This document shows, piece by piece, positions 37,043 to 46,001 of a stretch of DNA of 64,000 nt. Both the position numbers and the translations under genes were made by a program. Position 1 is the stretch's first letter. Every line of letters begins with the position of its first letter. A model generated the notes under the pieces. The model was not told where the DNA came from, searched no databases, and worked only from the letters and a program-made list of their open reading frames with translations. The stretch lies in NCBI GenBank assembly GCA_965277535.1, contig OZ255825.1, positions 3,906,001 through 3,970,000 on the forward strand, given 5' to 3'. This stretch comes from Ilyomonas sp965277535 (GTDB lineage: Bacteria > Bacteroidota > Bacteroidia > Chitinophagales > Chitinophagaceae).

Positions 37043-38368
37043 ATGAAAAAACAAATTGGCTGGCTCTTATTCTCTTTATTGCTTGTAGGCTTTGCCTGCA
37101 CTTGCCGGAAACAAAACTCACCTGCACCGCCACCTGTAAATAGTGGTGGTAGCACAACAGATTCTTCACTGGTGAACCTGGCTCATTTGAATCATTTGTA
37201 TGTGCCGGTAACGTTTCCTGACGGCACAAAGGCAGCAGGCATTTATATTTATTCAAATGCGCCTGATTATACTTTGGTAGAAGCTTCGGGCGAAGGTTTT
37301 ACCTGCATTGACGACGTGGCAAGAGCAGTGCTGGTTTATGTACGTGATAGTAAATTCTCAACCGATACTTCTATCCAAAACAAAACGTTGAATTTAATCC
37401 AATTCATCATTGCCATGCAATCGCCCAACGGCTACTTCTATAATTTTTTGCAATCGAACGGGCAAATCAATACGGGCGGGCAAACCAGTATTAATAATGC
37501 CAATTGGTGGAGTTGGCGGGCACTGCAAGCTTTAACAGAAGCTGCACCAATCATCAACAACATCAACCCACAACTGGCAACTGCAGCGAACACAGCCGTT
37601 GGTAAATTAATTGTAGCGTTAAAATCAAACCAGATAAATCTACCACAGACAACGGAGGTGGTGAACGGCATTACCATACCGCAATGGTTGCCTGCCGGCA
37701 GCGGTACCGACCAGGCAGCTACTTTGCTTTTGGGCTTGCTGCCTTATTGCTCATCCAACAATGATACTGCAATGAATGCCTACGTAAAAAAGTTAGCCGA
37801 TGGCATTGCATTGATGCAGCTTGGTGATAGCTCACACTTCCCATACAGTTGTATTTTAAGCTGGCAAAACACATGGCACGCTTACGGCGCCGACCAGGCG
37901 TATGCGTTGCTAAAAGCAGGTTTGTTTTTGCACGATTCTTCTTACACCGCAAAGGCGTTGGCGCAAACCAATAACTTCTTTTCATGGTTGTTAACCAACG
38001 GAATGCAATCATCATTTGTAGTGTCGGCAAGCAATGGCACAATACAGTTGACAAGCGAAGCCACTTACGACCAGATTGCTTACGGCATCAGGCCGCTTGT
38101 GTTTGCCGCCATCGAGGCTTTTGTGCAAACGAAAGACGCAAAGTATGCTGACTTTGCCGGTCATCTCGCTGCCTGGTTTTTAGGCAACAATGCGGCTGGA
38201 AAGCCCATGTATTTGGCAACAACAGGTGTTTGCTATGATGGCTTGTCATCGGCGGCAAACATCAACACCAATTCCGGTGCAGAATCAACCATTGAAGCGT
38301 TGCTAACGATGGAAAGAGTGGAGATGTATCCCGAAGTGTTAGCCGCTTTAAACAAATACAAAAAGTAA
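37043..38368 (+). CDS. Alpha/alpha-toroid glycan-active lipoprotein between two GH130 genes
   Basis: A 441-residue lipoprotein: MKKQIGWLLFSLLLVGFAC ends in a lipobox-like FACTC, followed by a Pro-rich linker. The body looks like an (alpha/alpha)6 toroid, with helical repeats (LIQFIIAMQSPNGYFYNFL, WWSWRALQALTEAAPII, WQNTWHAYGADQAYALL, AESTIEALLTMERVEMY). The acidic element GFTCIDDVARAVLVYV resembles the DD-x-AR motif seen in toroid domains found with GH130 or glycosyltransferase proteins. An enzymatic role on mannosides or other glycans is likely, but I cannot name the activity. It overlaps the following GH130 start (TAATG), so it is tightly coupled. A TTTGTTTTTGC copy (37921-37931) is read as GLFL. 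Confidence 0.7.
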   Translation: MKKQIGWLLFSLLLVGFACTCRKQNSPAPPPVNSGGSTTDSSLVNLAHLNHLYVPVTFPDGTKAAGIYIYSNAPDYTLVEASGEGFTCIDDVARAVLVYVRDSKFSTDTSIQNKTLNLIQFIIAMQSPNGYFYNFLQSNGQINTGGQTSINNANWWSWRALQALTEAAPIINNINPQLATAANTAVGKLIVALKSNQINLPQTTEVVNGITIPQWLPAGSGTDQAATLLLGLLPYCSSNNDTAMNAYVKKLADGIALMQLGDSSHFPYSCILSWQNTWHAYGADQAYALLKAGLFLHDSSYTAKALAQTNNFFSWLLTNGMQSSFVVSASNGTIQLTSEATYDQIAYGIRPLVFAAIEAFVQTKDAKYADFAGHLAAWFLGNNAAGKPMYLATTGVCYDGLSSAANINTNSGAESTIEALLTMERVEMYPEVLAALNKYKK

Positions 38369-39513
38369 TGAAAAGAGAGGAATACATACAATCCGACCAT
38401 CTTATTTTTAAGCCTGATGATGTTGATTTATCGCAATCGCCGCTGCGCAAGGGTTTGTTTTTGCCCACTTTTGTTTTGGGTGCATTTAACCCGGGTTTGT
38501 GCCGCTTGCCAAATGGCAATTTACTTCTCATGGTTCGTGTGGCGGAAGCTCTCCAAAATGCTGTATTTGAAAACAAAGCGCATTGTATAAAATGGTGCAA
38601 AAACAAAAGTTATTCTGCCGAAGGCTGGAACCTTGAAGAAGTAGAAATGAACGACCCGCGCAAGTTTAAAATTAAGGCTTATGATTTCCCGGTGTATGCA
38701 TTGACTTCCTTATCGTGGCTGTTGCCGGTTGAGTTGAATAGAGACGGAAGCAGCGTGCAACACATTCATTACGATAAAGCCATTGCACCGCAACACAGCA
38801 GCCAGGAATATGGTATTGAAGACGCCAGAATTTCAACCATTGATGGTGTGTATTACATGACCACCTGTTGCGTTAGTTCCGAGCGTCATTCTACTCAATT
38901 GTATCGTTCTCCTGATGGATTAAATTATACTTCTTTGGGCATTGTGCTTGATCATCAAAACAAAGACATGCTGTTGTTTGAAGGAAGAGTCAACCAACAA
39001 TATTATGCGTTGACAAGGCCGATGGGTGAATGTTATTTTGCATCATCACAAAGCAGTCTTTATCATCCGGGAGCAGCCATTCATCTGGCTTCATCGCCCG
39101 ACTTATTGCACTGGAAGCCCGGTAATGACGCGGGTTTGCGGGCAAGACGCTCTTCGCTATCTAACGTAAAAATTGGCGGTGGCACGCCACCGGTTCTAAC
39201 GCCGGAAGGTTGGCTTATGTTGTATCATGGTGTTGAAAACAACAATAGCGTTGGTTGCTATCGAACGTTTTGGGCCCTGTTGGATGAACATAATCCATCT
39301 GTCATCAAACATCTTGCAGATGAAGTGCCATTGCTTCAATCATCACCCAAACTAACGGAAGAAATAAAGCACCAGATGTATTTGGATAGTGTGGTTTTTA
39401 CAACAGGTATTGCTGAACATAACAACAATTTTATCATTGCTTCGGGTGAAGCTGATTTAGCTTGTCGTATTACGGTGATAGATAAAGATTATTTTACAGA
39501 TACTTTTCAATAA
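38368..39513 (+). CDS. GH130-type glycoside phosphorylase/hydrolase 2
   Basis: A 381-residue cytoplasmic GH130 protein. Family features are FVLGAFNPGLCRLPNGNLLLMVRVAE, QEYGIEDARISTIDGVYYMT with the Glu-Asp-x-Arg catalytic element, IGGGTPPVLTPEGWLMLYHGVE, and SVVFTTGIAEHNNNFIIASGEAD. It is probably a beta-mannoside phosphorylase acting on imported oligosaccharides, with a different linkage preference from the longer GH130 of the same operon; that is inference. It starts within the stop codon of the lipoprotein gene. Two exact copies of the dispersed 11-mer, in opposite orientation, lie 143 bases apart near its start (38454 and 38597), read as GLFL and CKNK. Confidence 0.88.
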   Translation: MKREEYIQSDHLIFKPDDVDLSQSPLRKGLFLPTFVLGAFNPGLCRLPNGNLLLMVRVAEALQNAVFENKAHCIKWCKNKSYSAEGWNLEEVEMNDPRKFKIKAYDFPVYALTSLSWLLPVELNRDGSSVQHIHYDKAIAPQHSSQEYGIEDARISTIDGVYYMTTCCVSSERHSTQLYRSPDGLNYTSLGIVLDHQNKDMLLFEGRVNQQYYALTRPMGECYFASSQSSLYHPGAAIHLASSPDLLHWKPGNDAGLRARRSSLSNVKIGGGTPPVLTPEGWLMLYHGVENNNSVGCYRTFWALLDEHNPSVIKHLADEVPLLQSSPKLTEEIKHQMYLDSVVFTTGIAEHNNNFIIASGEADLACRITVIDKDYFTDTFQ

Positions 39514-39520
39514 ACGCAAT

Positions 39521-39634
39521 TTGAACCACGAAGACAGGAAGAACACTAAGTTTCACAAAGAATAACAAAAGAATACTTCGTGTAACCTACCTGCCGGTAG
39601 GCAGGCTTCCTTTCTTCGATCCTTTGTGGTTCAA
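39521..39634. repeat. Palindromic TTGAACCAC repeat, copy 2, inside the ABC operon
   Basis: Ends TTGAACCACGAAG and CTTTGTGGTTCAA form an inverted repeat; the interior has TTTCACAAAG, AATACTTCGTGTAAC, and a nested palindrome CTGCCGGTAGGCAG (39591-39604) whose 13-base half also occurs in the atpD leader. It separates the second GH130 gene from the ATPase gene. Confidence 0.85.
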
Positions 39635-39674
39635 TAAAAATATTTCGATAACTGCATTTAATACAATTCATTTT

Positions 39675-40787
39675 ATGGCAGAACTCACCTTGCAAAACAT
39701 ATCGAAAACCTACAAAGCGGAAGGAAAAGAAAAGAGTAACAAGAAAGCGATTGACAACATTTCTTTTAACGTGAAGGATAAAGAATTTTTGGTGATGGTT
39801 GGACCTTCGGGCTGCGGTAAATCTACCTTGTTACGAATGATGGCAGGCCTTGAAGAAATTAGTGAAGGAACACTTGCCATAGACGGGAAACGAATGAACG
39901 AGCTAAGTCCGCGTGAACGTGATATTGCGATGGTGTTTCAAAACTACGCTTTGTATCCGCACATGACGGTTTACGATAACATGGCGTTTGGCTTGCGTTT
40001 GAAAAATTATAGTAAAAGCGAAATTAAGGAACGTGTGATGCAAACAGCCGCGCTGTTAGAGATTACCGATGAACTGCATCGCAAACCCAAAACCTTATCC
40101 GGCGGTCAGAGGCAAAGAGTTGCCATCGGCAGAGCCATTATCAGAAGACCGAAAATTTTTCTGTTTGATGAACCCCTAAGCAATTTAGATGCAAAGCTTA
40201 GAACGCAGATGCGCATTGAGTTACAGAAACTGCACCGCGAAATAAATGCTACTATGATTTATGTAACGCACGACCAGACAGAAGCGATGACATTGGGGCA
40301 ACGAATTGCGGTGTTACAGAAGGGCAAACTTATGCAGTTGGATACGCCATTGCACTTGTACAACTATCCGGCAAATAAATTTGTGGCAAGTTTTATTGGT
40401 TCGCCAACCATGAATTTTATTAAAGGAAAGCTGATAAAAAAAGAAGAGAATTATGGGCTCGAAGTTGATACAAACTTTCTTGTTTGGTTAGGAACAACTG
40501 TTCCTGCATCGGTTAAAAACAAGATAGGAGAAACGATAGAAATTGGTGTTCGTCCTGAACATATCTCTATCTCATCCTCACAAACGGACGGCAGTTTTCC
40601 TGTTGAAGTTGTGGCGTATGAAAACATGGGAAATGAGCAATTGATTTATGTATCGTTCCACAATCATACAATGGTTATAAGAAAGCCGAACTATGATGAG
40701 ATAACGATTGGAATGCGATTGTTTGCAGCGTTTGAAAAAGAAAGCATTTTGTTTTTTGATGTTGATAGCGGCGAAGTGATCAGATGA
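39675..40787 (+). CDS. ABC sugar importer ATPase, MsmX/UgpC/MalK type
   Basis: A 370-residue ATPase. Walker A is GPSGCGKST, the Q loop lies in MVFQNYALYPHMTVYDNMAFGLRL, the signature is LSGGQRQR, Walker B is IFLFDEPLSNLD, and the switch His is in VTHDQTEAMTLG. A C-terminal TOBE/regulatory domain (about 240-370) marks the sugar-importer (MalK/UgpC) subgroup. The ATG at 39675 is chosen; an upstream in-frame TTG falls in the repeat. It powers the two permeases encoded four and five genes upstream. This completes a full importer within one cluster. Confidence 0.95.
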   Translation: MAELTLQNISKTYKAEGKEKSNKKAIDNISFNVKDKEFLVMVGPSGCGKSTLLRMMAGLEEISEGTLAIDGKRMNELSPRERDIAMVFQNYALYPHMTVYDNMAFGLRLKNYSKSEIKERVMQTAALLEITDELHRKPKTLSGGQRQRVAIGRAIIRRPKIFLFDEPLSNLDAKLRTQMRIELQKLHREINATMIYVTHDQTEAMTLGQRIAVLQKGKLMQLDTPLHLYNYPANKFVASFIGSPTMNFIKGKLIKKEENYGLEVDTNFLVWLGTTVPASVKNKIGETIEIGVRPEHISISSSQTDGSFPVEVVAYENMGNEQLIYVSFHNHTMVIRKPNYDEITIGMRLFAAFEKESILFFDVDSGEVIR

Positions 40788-40848
40788 ATGCTTTTGAAAA
40801 AGCAGCGTTTATTAAGCAATTAACATGGTTATTTTATCGGTATAAACA

Positions 40849-41739
40849 TCACGTTTTTGCTTTGCTTTTTTGCCCTAAATACAAACCTGCTATTACCAAA
40901 GCCGTTCCCACGTATGTATAAATAGTTAAGGGTTCATGCAATAAAATAGCGGCATAAACAAAACCGAATATCGGGCATAAAAACAACCATAAAGCAGCCT
41001 TCACTGTATCCACTTTTAAAAGATACAGCCAAAGCTGAACTGAGATAATGGAAACCATAACCACCAGCCAAAACTCCGATTTCCAGAAGCGGGCATCAAA
41101 ATGATTCATAAAACCATGGCGATGAAATAAGAAAGCAAAAGGCAGCAAAAACAAACCTCCCAGCAATACCTGCCATCCGTTAATGACAAGTGAAGTGAGT
41201 TGCCACTCGCGTTTTGCATAGTAAATCACACCCAGCGAATAGCAAAGCATGCTCGTTAGCATCAGCAACAAACCTCTCACCGTAGCCGTACTGTTTTGCA
41301 GTAAAGGATAAGCCGCCAATACAATTCCTGTCATGCCAAGCATAACACTAAGCCATTGTACCGGCTTTGTTTTTGTGCCAATAAACACGCCCGATAAAAC
41401 GGTTATCAGTAAAGGGTTGATGGCAGGCGCGAGGCTTCCAATGCCCGCCGATACTTCCTGTAAAGCAATGATATAAAACCCAAGGCAAAGTGTAGTATTC
41501 AGCACGCCAAATATCAGCAACGGCTTCCAGTCGGTTCGGCGGGGAAAGCCATTTTTGGCAAATAAATGAGCGTATAGCAACATGAGTAAACCGGCTGATA
41601 AAAACCGGATAATAAACAAAACCAAAGGCTCTACAGATTGCAGCCCGATTTTACCACCCGCCGAAGCAGAAGCCCACAGCATAGAGAATAATAAACCATT
41701 GATAACAAAACGGGCTTTGCCGGATAAAGAAGATGTCAT
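40849..41739 (-). CDS. DMT superfamily (EamA) exporter
   Basis: A 296-residue protein with ten membrane helices and two EamA repeats. GLLFSMLWASASAGGKIGLQ and FIIRFLSAGLLMLL are in the first, and LLLMLTSMLCYSLGVIYYAKR and GTALVIAGLYLGQK in the second. Members export amino acids, nucleobases or other metabolites across the inner membrane; the substrate is not predictable here. It converges with the ABC operon end, with a weak GCTTTT/AAAAGC hairpin at about 40791-40804. A TTTGTTTTTGC in its sense strand (41145-41155) reads GLFL. Confidence 0.88.
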   Translation of the reverse strand: MTSSLSGKARFVINGLLFSMLWASASAGGKIGLQSVEPLVLFIIRFLSAGLLMLLYAHLFAKNGFPRRTDWKPLLIFGVLNTTLCLGFYIIALQEVSAGIGSLAPAINPLLITVLSGVFIGTKTKPVQWLSVMLGMTGIVLAAYPLLQNSTATVRGLLLMLTSMLCYSLGVIYYAKREWQLTSLVINGWQVLLGGLFLLPFAFLFHRHGFMNHFDARFWKSEFWLVVMVSIISVQLWLYLLKVDTVKAALWLFLCPIFGFVYAAILLHEPLTIYTYVGTALVIAGLYLGQKSKAKT

Positions 41740-41901
41740 GTAAAAAAGAACCGGCTTAATCTTTCTATTATTTCCGGCGCACGAAAGTACATATCGCCAG
41801 CAATAAAAGCCCGGCTTGTGGTTATGTTATTATATGATCAGGGTTTATAAATCTTATTTGCTTTACGTCATTCAATGTATATTTGAAAGACATCATTACA
41901 A

Positions 41902-43185
41902 GTGCAATTTCCAATTAGCATAATAAGGAAGCGATTCGTAAAAATACAAAAGCAGAACTGGATTGTATTATCAATCATTTCCGTTGTTTATTTTGGCAAT
42001 CTTTTTTGCGTCTCGCTCAATCATTATACAACAAAAAATGCGGATGAAAATAACGGCGAAAACAAATTTGCCGGTTCTCTTTCCTGCCAGCCTTGTCATA
42101 ACGATGTTTATCAATCTTACATTCATACTGCCCATTATCCAACTTCTCGTCCGGCATCAAAAGAAAGCATCAAAGGCAGCTTCGATTCGGGAAAAAACAA
42201 ATACGTATATAACCAATTTATGTTGGTTCAAATGGATAATGTGGGCGATAGTTTTTATCAAACGGCAATGGTAAACGGCGTGCCGATAGAAAGCGAGCCT
42301 TTTGATATTGCTGTGGGTTCGGGAAGAAAAGGGCAAACATATTTGTTTTGGAATGATACCAAATTGTTCCAGTTGCCGGTATCGTATTACACAGCTTTGA
42401 ATAGCTGGTGTAACAGCCCTGGTTATCCTTCTACGTTAAGCAGTTTTAGCAGGCAGATAAACGGGCAATGTTTGGAATGCCACGGTACGTATGCAAACAT
42501 AGAAGTAACGCCCGATCAAGGAACCTTATTCAACAAAAGCAGTGTGATATATGGCATTGAATGCGAGCGATGCCACGGCGCTGCAGCGCAGCATGTGGCT
42601 TATTACAAAGCGCATCCAACCGATACTGTTGCGAAGTATATAATTGCAACAAAATATTTAACGCGCCAGCAAAAGTTAGATGCCTGTGCGCTTTGCCATT
42701 CGGGCGCAAGAAAAGAAAAGCAACCGCCTTTTGCATTTAGGGTAGGAGATAAGCTGGATGATTTTTCAACGCCCAATTATAACACCGATTCAACGGCAAT
42801 GCTGGATGTGCATGGCAACCAATATGGCTTGCTCTCTGCAAGCAAATGCTTTCGTATGTCGCAGATGGATTGTTCTTCCTGTCACAATGTTCATCAAACG
42901 GAAAGAAATGTGATGCAAACTTTTTCGCAACGATGTATGAACTGCCATACCGAAGCAGCACACAATACTTGCAAATTTCAACCACCAAAAGGAATGAAGC
43001 TAAGTGATAATTGTGTGGATTGCCACATGCCGTTGCTTCCTTCTAAAAAGATTTTTTTGCAACTGGCTGATAAGCGACAATCTACAGCCGATTTTGTGCG
43101 AACACATAGAATAGCAATCTATCCTAAAGAAACAAAAGAGTACATTGAGAAGATGACTGGAAAAATCGGGCAAAAACAAATGTGA
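41902..43185 (+). CDS. Seven-haem c-type cytochrome
   Basis: A 427-residue exported electron-transfer protein. One N-terminal hydrophobic helix (about 17-37) is followed by seven CxxCH haem c sites: CQPCH, CLECH, CERCH, CALCH, CSSCH, CMNCH and CVDCH. The spacing and layout resemble the cytochrome c554/perchloric multihaem domain of proteins that reduce nitrogen or sulfur compounds or store electrons. The GTG at 41902 is used because no ATG precedes the membrane helix in frame. No respiratory partner is next to it; it stands alone, and the last residues before the stop (GQKQM) are read over a GCAAAAACAAA copy. Role: periplasmic electron transfer; redox partners unknown. Confidence 0.88.
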   Translation: MQFPISIIRKRFVKIQKQNWIVLSIISVVYFGNLFCVSLNHYTTKNADENNGENKFAGSLSCQPCHNDVYQSYIHTAHYPTSRPASKESIKGSFDSGKNKYVYNQFMLVQMDNVGDSFYQTAMVNGVPIESEPFDIAVGSGRKGQTYLFWNDTKLFQLPVSYYTALNSWCNSPGYPSTLSSFSRQINGQCLECHGTYANIEVTPDQGTLFNKSSVIYGIECERCHGAAAQHVAYYKAHPTDTVAKYIIATKYLTRQQKLDACALCHSGARKEKQPPFAFRVGDKLDDFSTPNYNTDSTAMLDVHGNQYGLLSASKCFRMSQMDCSSCHNVHQTERNVMQTFSQRCMNCHTEAAHNTCKFQPPKGMKLSDNCVDCHMPLLPSKKIFLQLADKRQSTADFVRTHRIAIYPKETKEYIEKMTGKIGQKQM

Positions 43186-43512
43186 ACGTATGAGTTTGTG
43201 TCTGTCGTACTATCGCTACAAGTGTTCCATAATTGTCTCAAATTGTTCCGTCAGAAACAGTAGATGGGTAGCAAAAAAGTAACCTTAATTAACAATCCCG
43301 TTCCATAGCAACGGTACTCAATTCTTCTGTATCGTTCCTATGGAACGAATGTATTAGCACGCTTATTCATTTTCTATTTCTACCCACCTACTGTTCCTGA
43401 CGGAACAGATCTAACTTGTAATGTTTTTTTCTAACAGATCGGAGAAAATACGGAACGGTTGCTTTCATTGAAACATGTAAAAAATGGACAAAACCAAAAG
43501 TAAATGCTTCTA
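43186..43512. other. Intergenic region with palindromic repeat
   Basis: Besides the GTTCCG palindrome at 43244-43407, the region has no supported gene. A short ACAAAACCAAAAG word near 43489 matches the dispersed variant at 10 of 11 positions. No terminator beyond the repeat hairpins was found. Confidence 0.6.
43244..43407. repeat. GTTCCG/GGTGGGTAG palindromic repeat, copy A
   Basis: The 28-base left arm (43244-43271, TGTTCCGTCAG then TAGATGGGTAG) matches the inverted right arm (43380-43407) with two mismatches. Inside lie two smaller palindromes, one being CGTTCC-TAT-GGAACG (43333-43347). A related element is at 60588-60750. It sits between the cytochrome and a converging gene. Confidence 0.85.
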
Positions 43513-44310
43513 TCAATCGGTGCTGATATTGTCCAGCTCTTCGGTTAATTCAACATCCGTTACTTCAATCTTGTAGTAAGTAATGTGCAGGTTGATGATT
43601 TGCGTATAAGGAATGATAAAGAATTGTCCCGGCAGATAATAGTATCGTTCATCCGTTTCGTTATCCAAAGCGTCGCCCGTTCTGTCGTCTTTTAGATAAC
43701 GGCGCTTTACGTTGGTTAAATAAATGCGGTCAATACCACCATCTCTGCTTAAAACATAATCGGCAAGAATGCCGGTGTAAATAATCGTTCCCTGGTCGCT
43801 TTTTACCAGCGCATCAATGTAACGGATAGAAATATCATCGGCATTGCCGGGCACACGTGGAAAGTCCAGTATCTCACCGCTAAAAATGTAATGCCATTCG
43901 TTCTGAAAACGAAACAGCTTAAACTTACGATCCAGCTTGAGTTTGCGAACGATGTATTTAGCCATCAAACCCCCTATTGCTGCTAATATGCTTACTGCAA
44001 TAAAGTAGCTTACAATGCCCATCGCATGTGTATAAATGCTTTGAAAAGCAGCGGTAACCCTGGTGCCATCGCTGGTGCCGCTTAGCAACGTACCAATGGT
44101 AGCAACATCAATGGTATAATGATGACGGATGAACAAAAAATAACCCGCAATGTGCAAGAATGCGCTTGGCAAGATGGCTGCCACCAGCAAGTCGGTAATG
44201 GTTTGTTTAAAGTATTCTCTTGAAAATTCTTCGGTGTAATAAAACCGCCTGAAAATAAAACCTGGGTAAAGAAGAACGAGTAGAAAAAGGGTAGCTAATG
44301 CGATGTTCAT
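43513..44310 (-). CDS. Membrane protein of unknown function (DUF6338-like)
   Basis: A 265-residue protein. Three N-terminal membrane helices (about 2-18, 37-58, 93-118) lead to a cytoplasmic domain with RKLKLDRKFKLFRFQNEWHYIFSGEI, TGILADYVLSRDGGIDRIYLTNVKRRYL and YYLPGQFFIIPYTQIINLHITYYKI. This helical-plus-beta architecture fits a small group of bacterial membrane proteins annotated only as DUF6338; I am not certain of that name. A short gene lies 15 bases upstream on the same strand and is probably co-transcribed. No function can be proposed. Confidence 0.65.
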   Translation of the reverse strand: MNIALATLFLLVLLYPGFIFRRFYYTEEFSREYFKQTITDLLVAAILPSAFLHIAGYFLFIRHHYTIDVATIGTLLSGTSDGTRVTAAFQSIYTHAMGIVSYFIAVSILAAIGGLMAKYIVRKLKLDRKFKLFRFQNEWHYIFSGEILDFPRVPGNADDISIRYIDALVKSDQGTIIYTGILADYVLSRDGGIDRIYLTNVKRRYLKDDRTGDALDNETDERYYYLPGQFFIIPYTQIINLHITYYKIEVTDVELTEELDNISTD

Positions 44311-44325
44311 TGAAGCAAGAAACAG

Positions 44326-44505
44326 TTATTTTTTATATGCACCAACGCGTACAACAGCTATCTGCCCATTCAGCGATGTGCCGGTGTCAGCCATATTATT
44401 ATGCCGCTCAGCTTCAATAGCCTGCAACACATCTTTTAACTTGCCGGCTTTCGCCAGCTTTAAAACGGTATCACTGATAATAACTGGTGCTGTACTCCAC
44501 TTCAT
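44326..44505 (-). CDS. Small protein upstream of the DUF6338-like gene
   Basis: A 59-residue product starting MKWSTAPVIISDTVLKL. The ATG at 44505 is used; an upstream TTG would add eight residues. The sequence is Lys/Ala-rich and helical, with VLQAIEAERHNNMADTG and a C-terminal NGQIAVVRVGAYKK. No membrane helix or signal is evident. It ends 15 bases before the following gene on the same strand, and the frame is not explained by another gene, so it is likely real. The family is not recognised. Confidence 0.5.
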   Translation of the reverse strand: MKWSTAPVIISDTVLKLAKAGKLKDVLQAIEAERHNNMADTGTSLNGQIAVVRVGAYKK

Positions 44506-44970
44506 AAAACGCTTGAATTGTTGATGCAAGTTAGTGAATAAAACGGTATTCTTTTTTTACAAATGTGATAAATTGCTGAAACGCTTAGCTGGCGCTGCTT
44601 TTACAGCACCTTAAAGAAGTGATTGTATCCGTCATAGCGAGAAACGACGTAATTAGCACGGTAAAGTGGAAGTTGCTTATAACAAATAATCACTTCTTCA
44701 ATCAGTATTCATAAATTATAATTCAGTAATTAAAAATCCACGGGTTGCTCTGTGTCTCGCAAAGAAGAAAACTGTTTTCAAACGAATACATTTCCTAACA
44801 TTGCAATCACTTCCTTTACTCGCGATTTATGTATTGTACTTCCTTGTGCTAAAGCTGGGAGTATAAAGAGAGAATACTTGTAGCTTTTGGTTTTGCCTGT
44901 ATTTTTTTTATTAAAATACAAAACCCTTTACAAAGTGCAACGGGTTTTGTACTACAAAAAAAATTCGGTT
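44506..44970. other. Intergenic region with degenerate hairpin repeat and terminator
   Basis: No gene is supported here. Perfect 11-base inverted arms AAGAAGTGATT (44614-44624) and AATCACTTCTT (44688-44698) enclose ATAGCGAGAAACGACG, reminiscent of the widespread GTCATTGCGAG-type small repeats, so a decayed copy is likely. A GCAAAACCAAA variant (minus strand) lies at 44886-44896 and a terminator at 44917-44951. Confidence 0.6.
44917..44951 (-). terminator. Terminator after the dienelactone hydrolase gene
   Basis: Perfect 10-base arms TACAAAACCC (44917-44926) and GGGTTTTGTA (44942-44951); read on the minus strand, a T-rich tail with interruptions follows. It lies 20 bases past the gene end. 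Confidence 0.7.
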
Positions 44971-45804
44971 TTATTTCATTCTTTCTTTTATAAAAGCAGT
45001 TGCTTTTGCATTGGCATCGGCAGTAGCTTCTTTGTTATAAACCGGATTGCTGGGATTGGCAAACGCATGGTTGGCGTCGTATTCATAAGTGGTTACTTTT
45101 TTACCGGCGGCTTTCATGTTGTCTTCAAATTGTTTTACCACTTCGGGGTTTATCCATTGGTCTTGTTTTGCAAAAAAACCAATCACATCGCACTGCAACG
45201 TTTTCAAACGGGCTACATCTTTCTCAGGCATACCATAATACATTACACAACCCTTTACCTGGCTGCCGCCAAGCAGTGCAGCCTGCAAGCTCCAGCCGCC
45301 GCCAAAGCACCAGCCCAGTGTAAAAATTTTAGCATTGCTGCCAGCATAACTGTACGCACCTTTAATGATGGCAATAGCCCGGTTGTTATCAACAGATTGC
45401 ATCAGCTTTGCGGCAGAATCGCGGTTGGTTGATACCTTGCCATCATACAAATCAAGCGCAAGAACATTTACTCCTAGTTCGTTGGAAAGCCGTTCCGACT
45501 GTTGTTTTACATAATCGTTCAAACCCCAGTACTCATGAATCACAAACAAATAATAAGGCGTTTCCTTGTCTGCTTTTATTTCAAACGCATGTGCCGTTGT
45601 GCCATCAGCTAACTTATAATTGATGTCTTTTCCTTTTGTACTTTCATAAACAAAAGGAAGCGGTTCATCGTGCGATAGTACAAACGCTTTGTTGTTTCCT
45701 AAAGCTGCAAACTGGTCAGTGGCTTTAACACAGCAGGCAGCCATTTGTGCGTGCAAACAACCGATGCTCATTACTAAAAGAACAGTAAATACAATGTTTT
45801 TCAT
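44971..45804 (-). CDS. Secreted dienelactone hydrolase family protein
   Basis: An exported alpha/beta-hydrolase of about 277 residues. The start is the ATG at 45804, which begins the signal peptide MKNIVFTVLLVMSIGCLHAQ. Family elements are FVIHEYWGLNDYVKQQSERLS, NVLALDLYDGK, the nucleophile elbow TLGWCFGGGWSLQ with Cys, FAKQDQWINPEVVKQFE with the likely catalytic Asp, and YDANHAFANP with the His. The Cys-Asp-His triad is typical of dienelactone hydrolases, which open lactone rings. A periplasmic location is unusual for the aromatic-degradation role, so a general esterase activity is more likely. It is a single gene followed by its own terminator. Confidence 0.88.
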   Translation of the reverse strand: MKNIVFTVLLVMSIGCLHAQMAACCVKATDQFAALGNNKAFVLSHDEPLPFVYESTKGKDINYKLADGTTAHAFEIKADKETPYYLFVIHEYWGLNDYVKQQSERLSNELGVNVLALDLYDGKVSTNRDSAAKLMQSVDNNRAIAIIKGAYSYAGSNAKIFTLGWCFGGGWSLQAALLGGSQVKGCVMYYGMPEKDVARLKTLQCDVIGFFAKQDQWINPEVVKQFEDNMKAAGKKVTTYEYDANHAFANPSNPVYNKEATADANAKATAFIKERMK

Positions 45805-46001
45805 AACTATTGATTTGAGATAAAAATGATGAGCGAATGTAACAATCAAACTATCGCAAAACAAAAAGCGGTAAAACCAAGAAGGCGGAAGGATATAATT
45901 TTCTATTGTTTTAAAAATGGCTTTAAAATTGAATTATCGGTTGCAATCAATTTGTATAGCTTTATCATTACTTTTCAAACCAACTCACATCATCTTTTCT
46001 T

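Noticed and set aside
44887..45432. 181-codon plus-strand frame
   Set aside because: It is antisense to the clearly coding dienelactone hydrolase gene and begins in the terminator region; its composition reflects the opposite strand.
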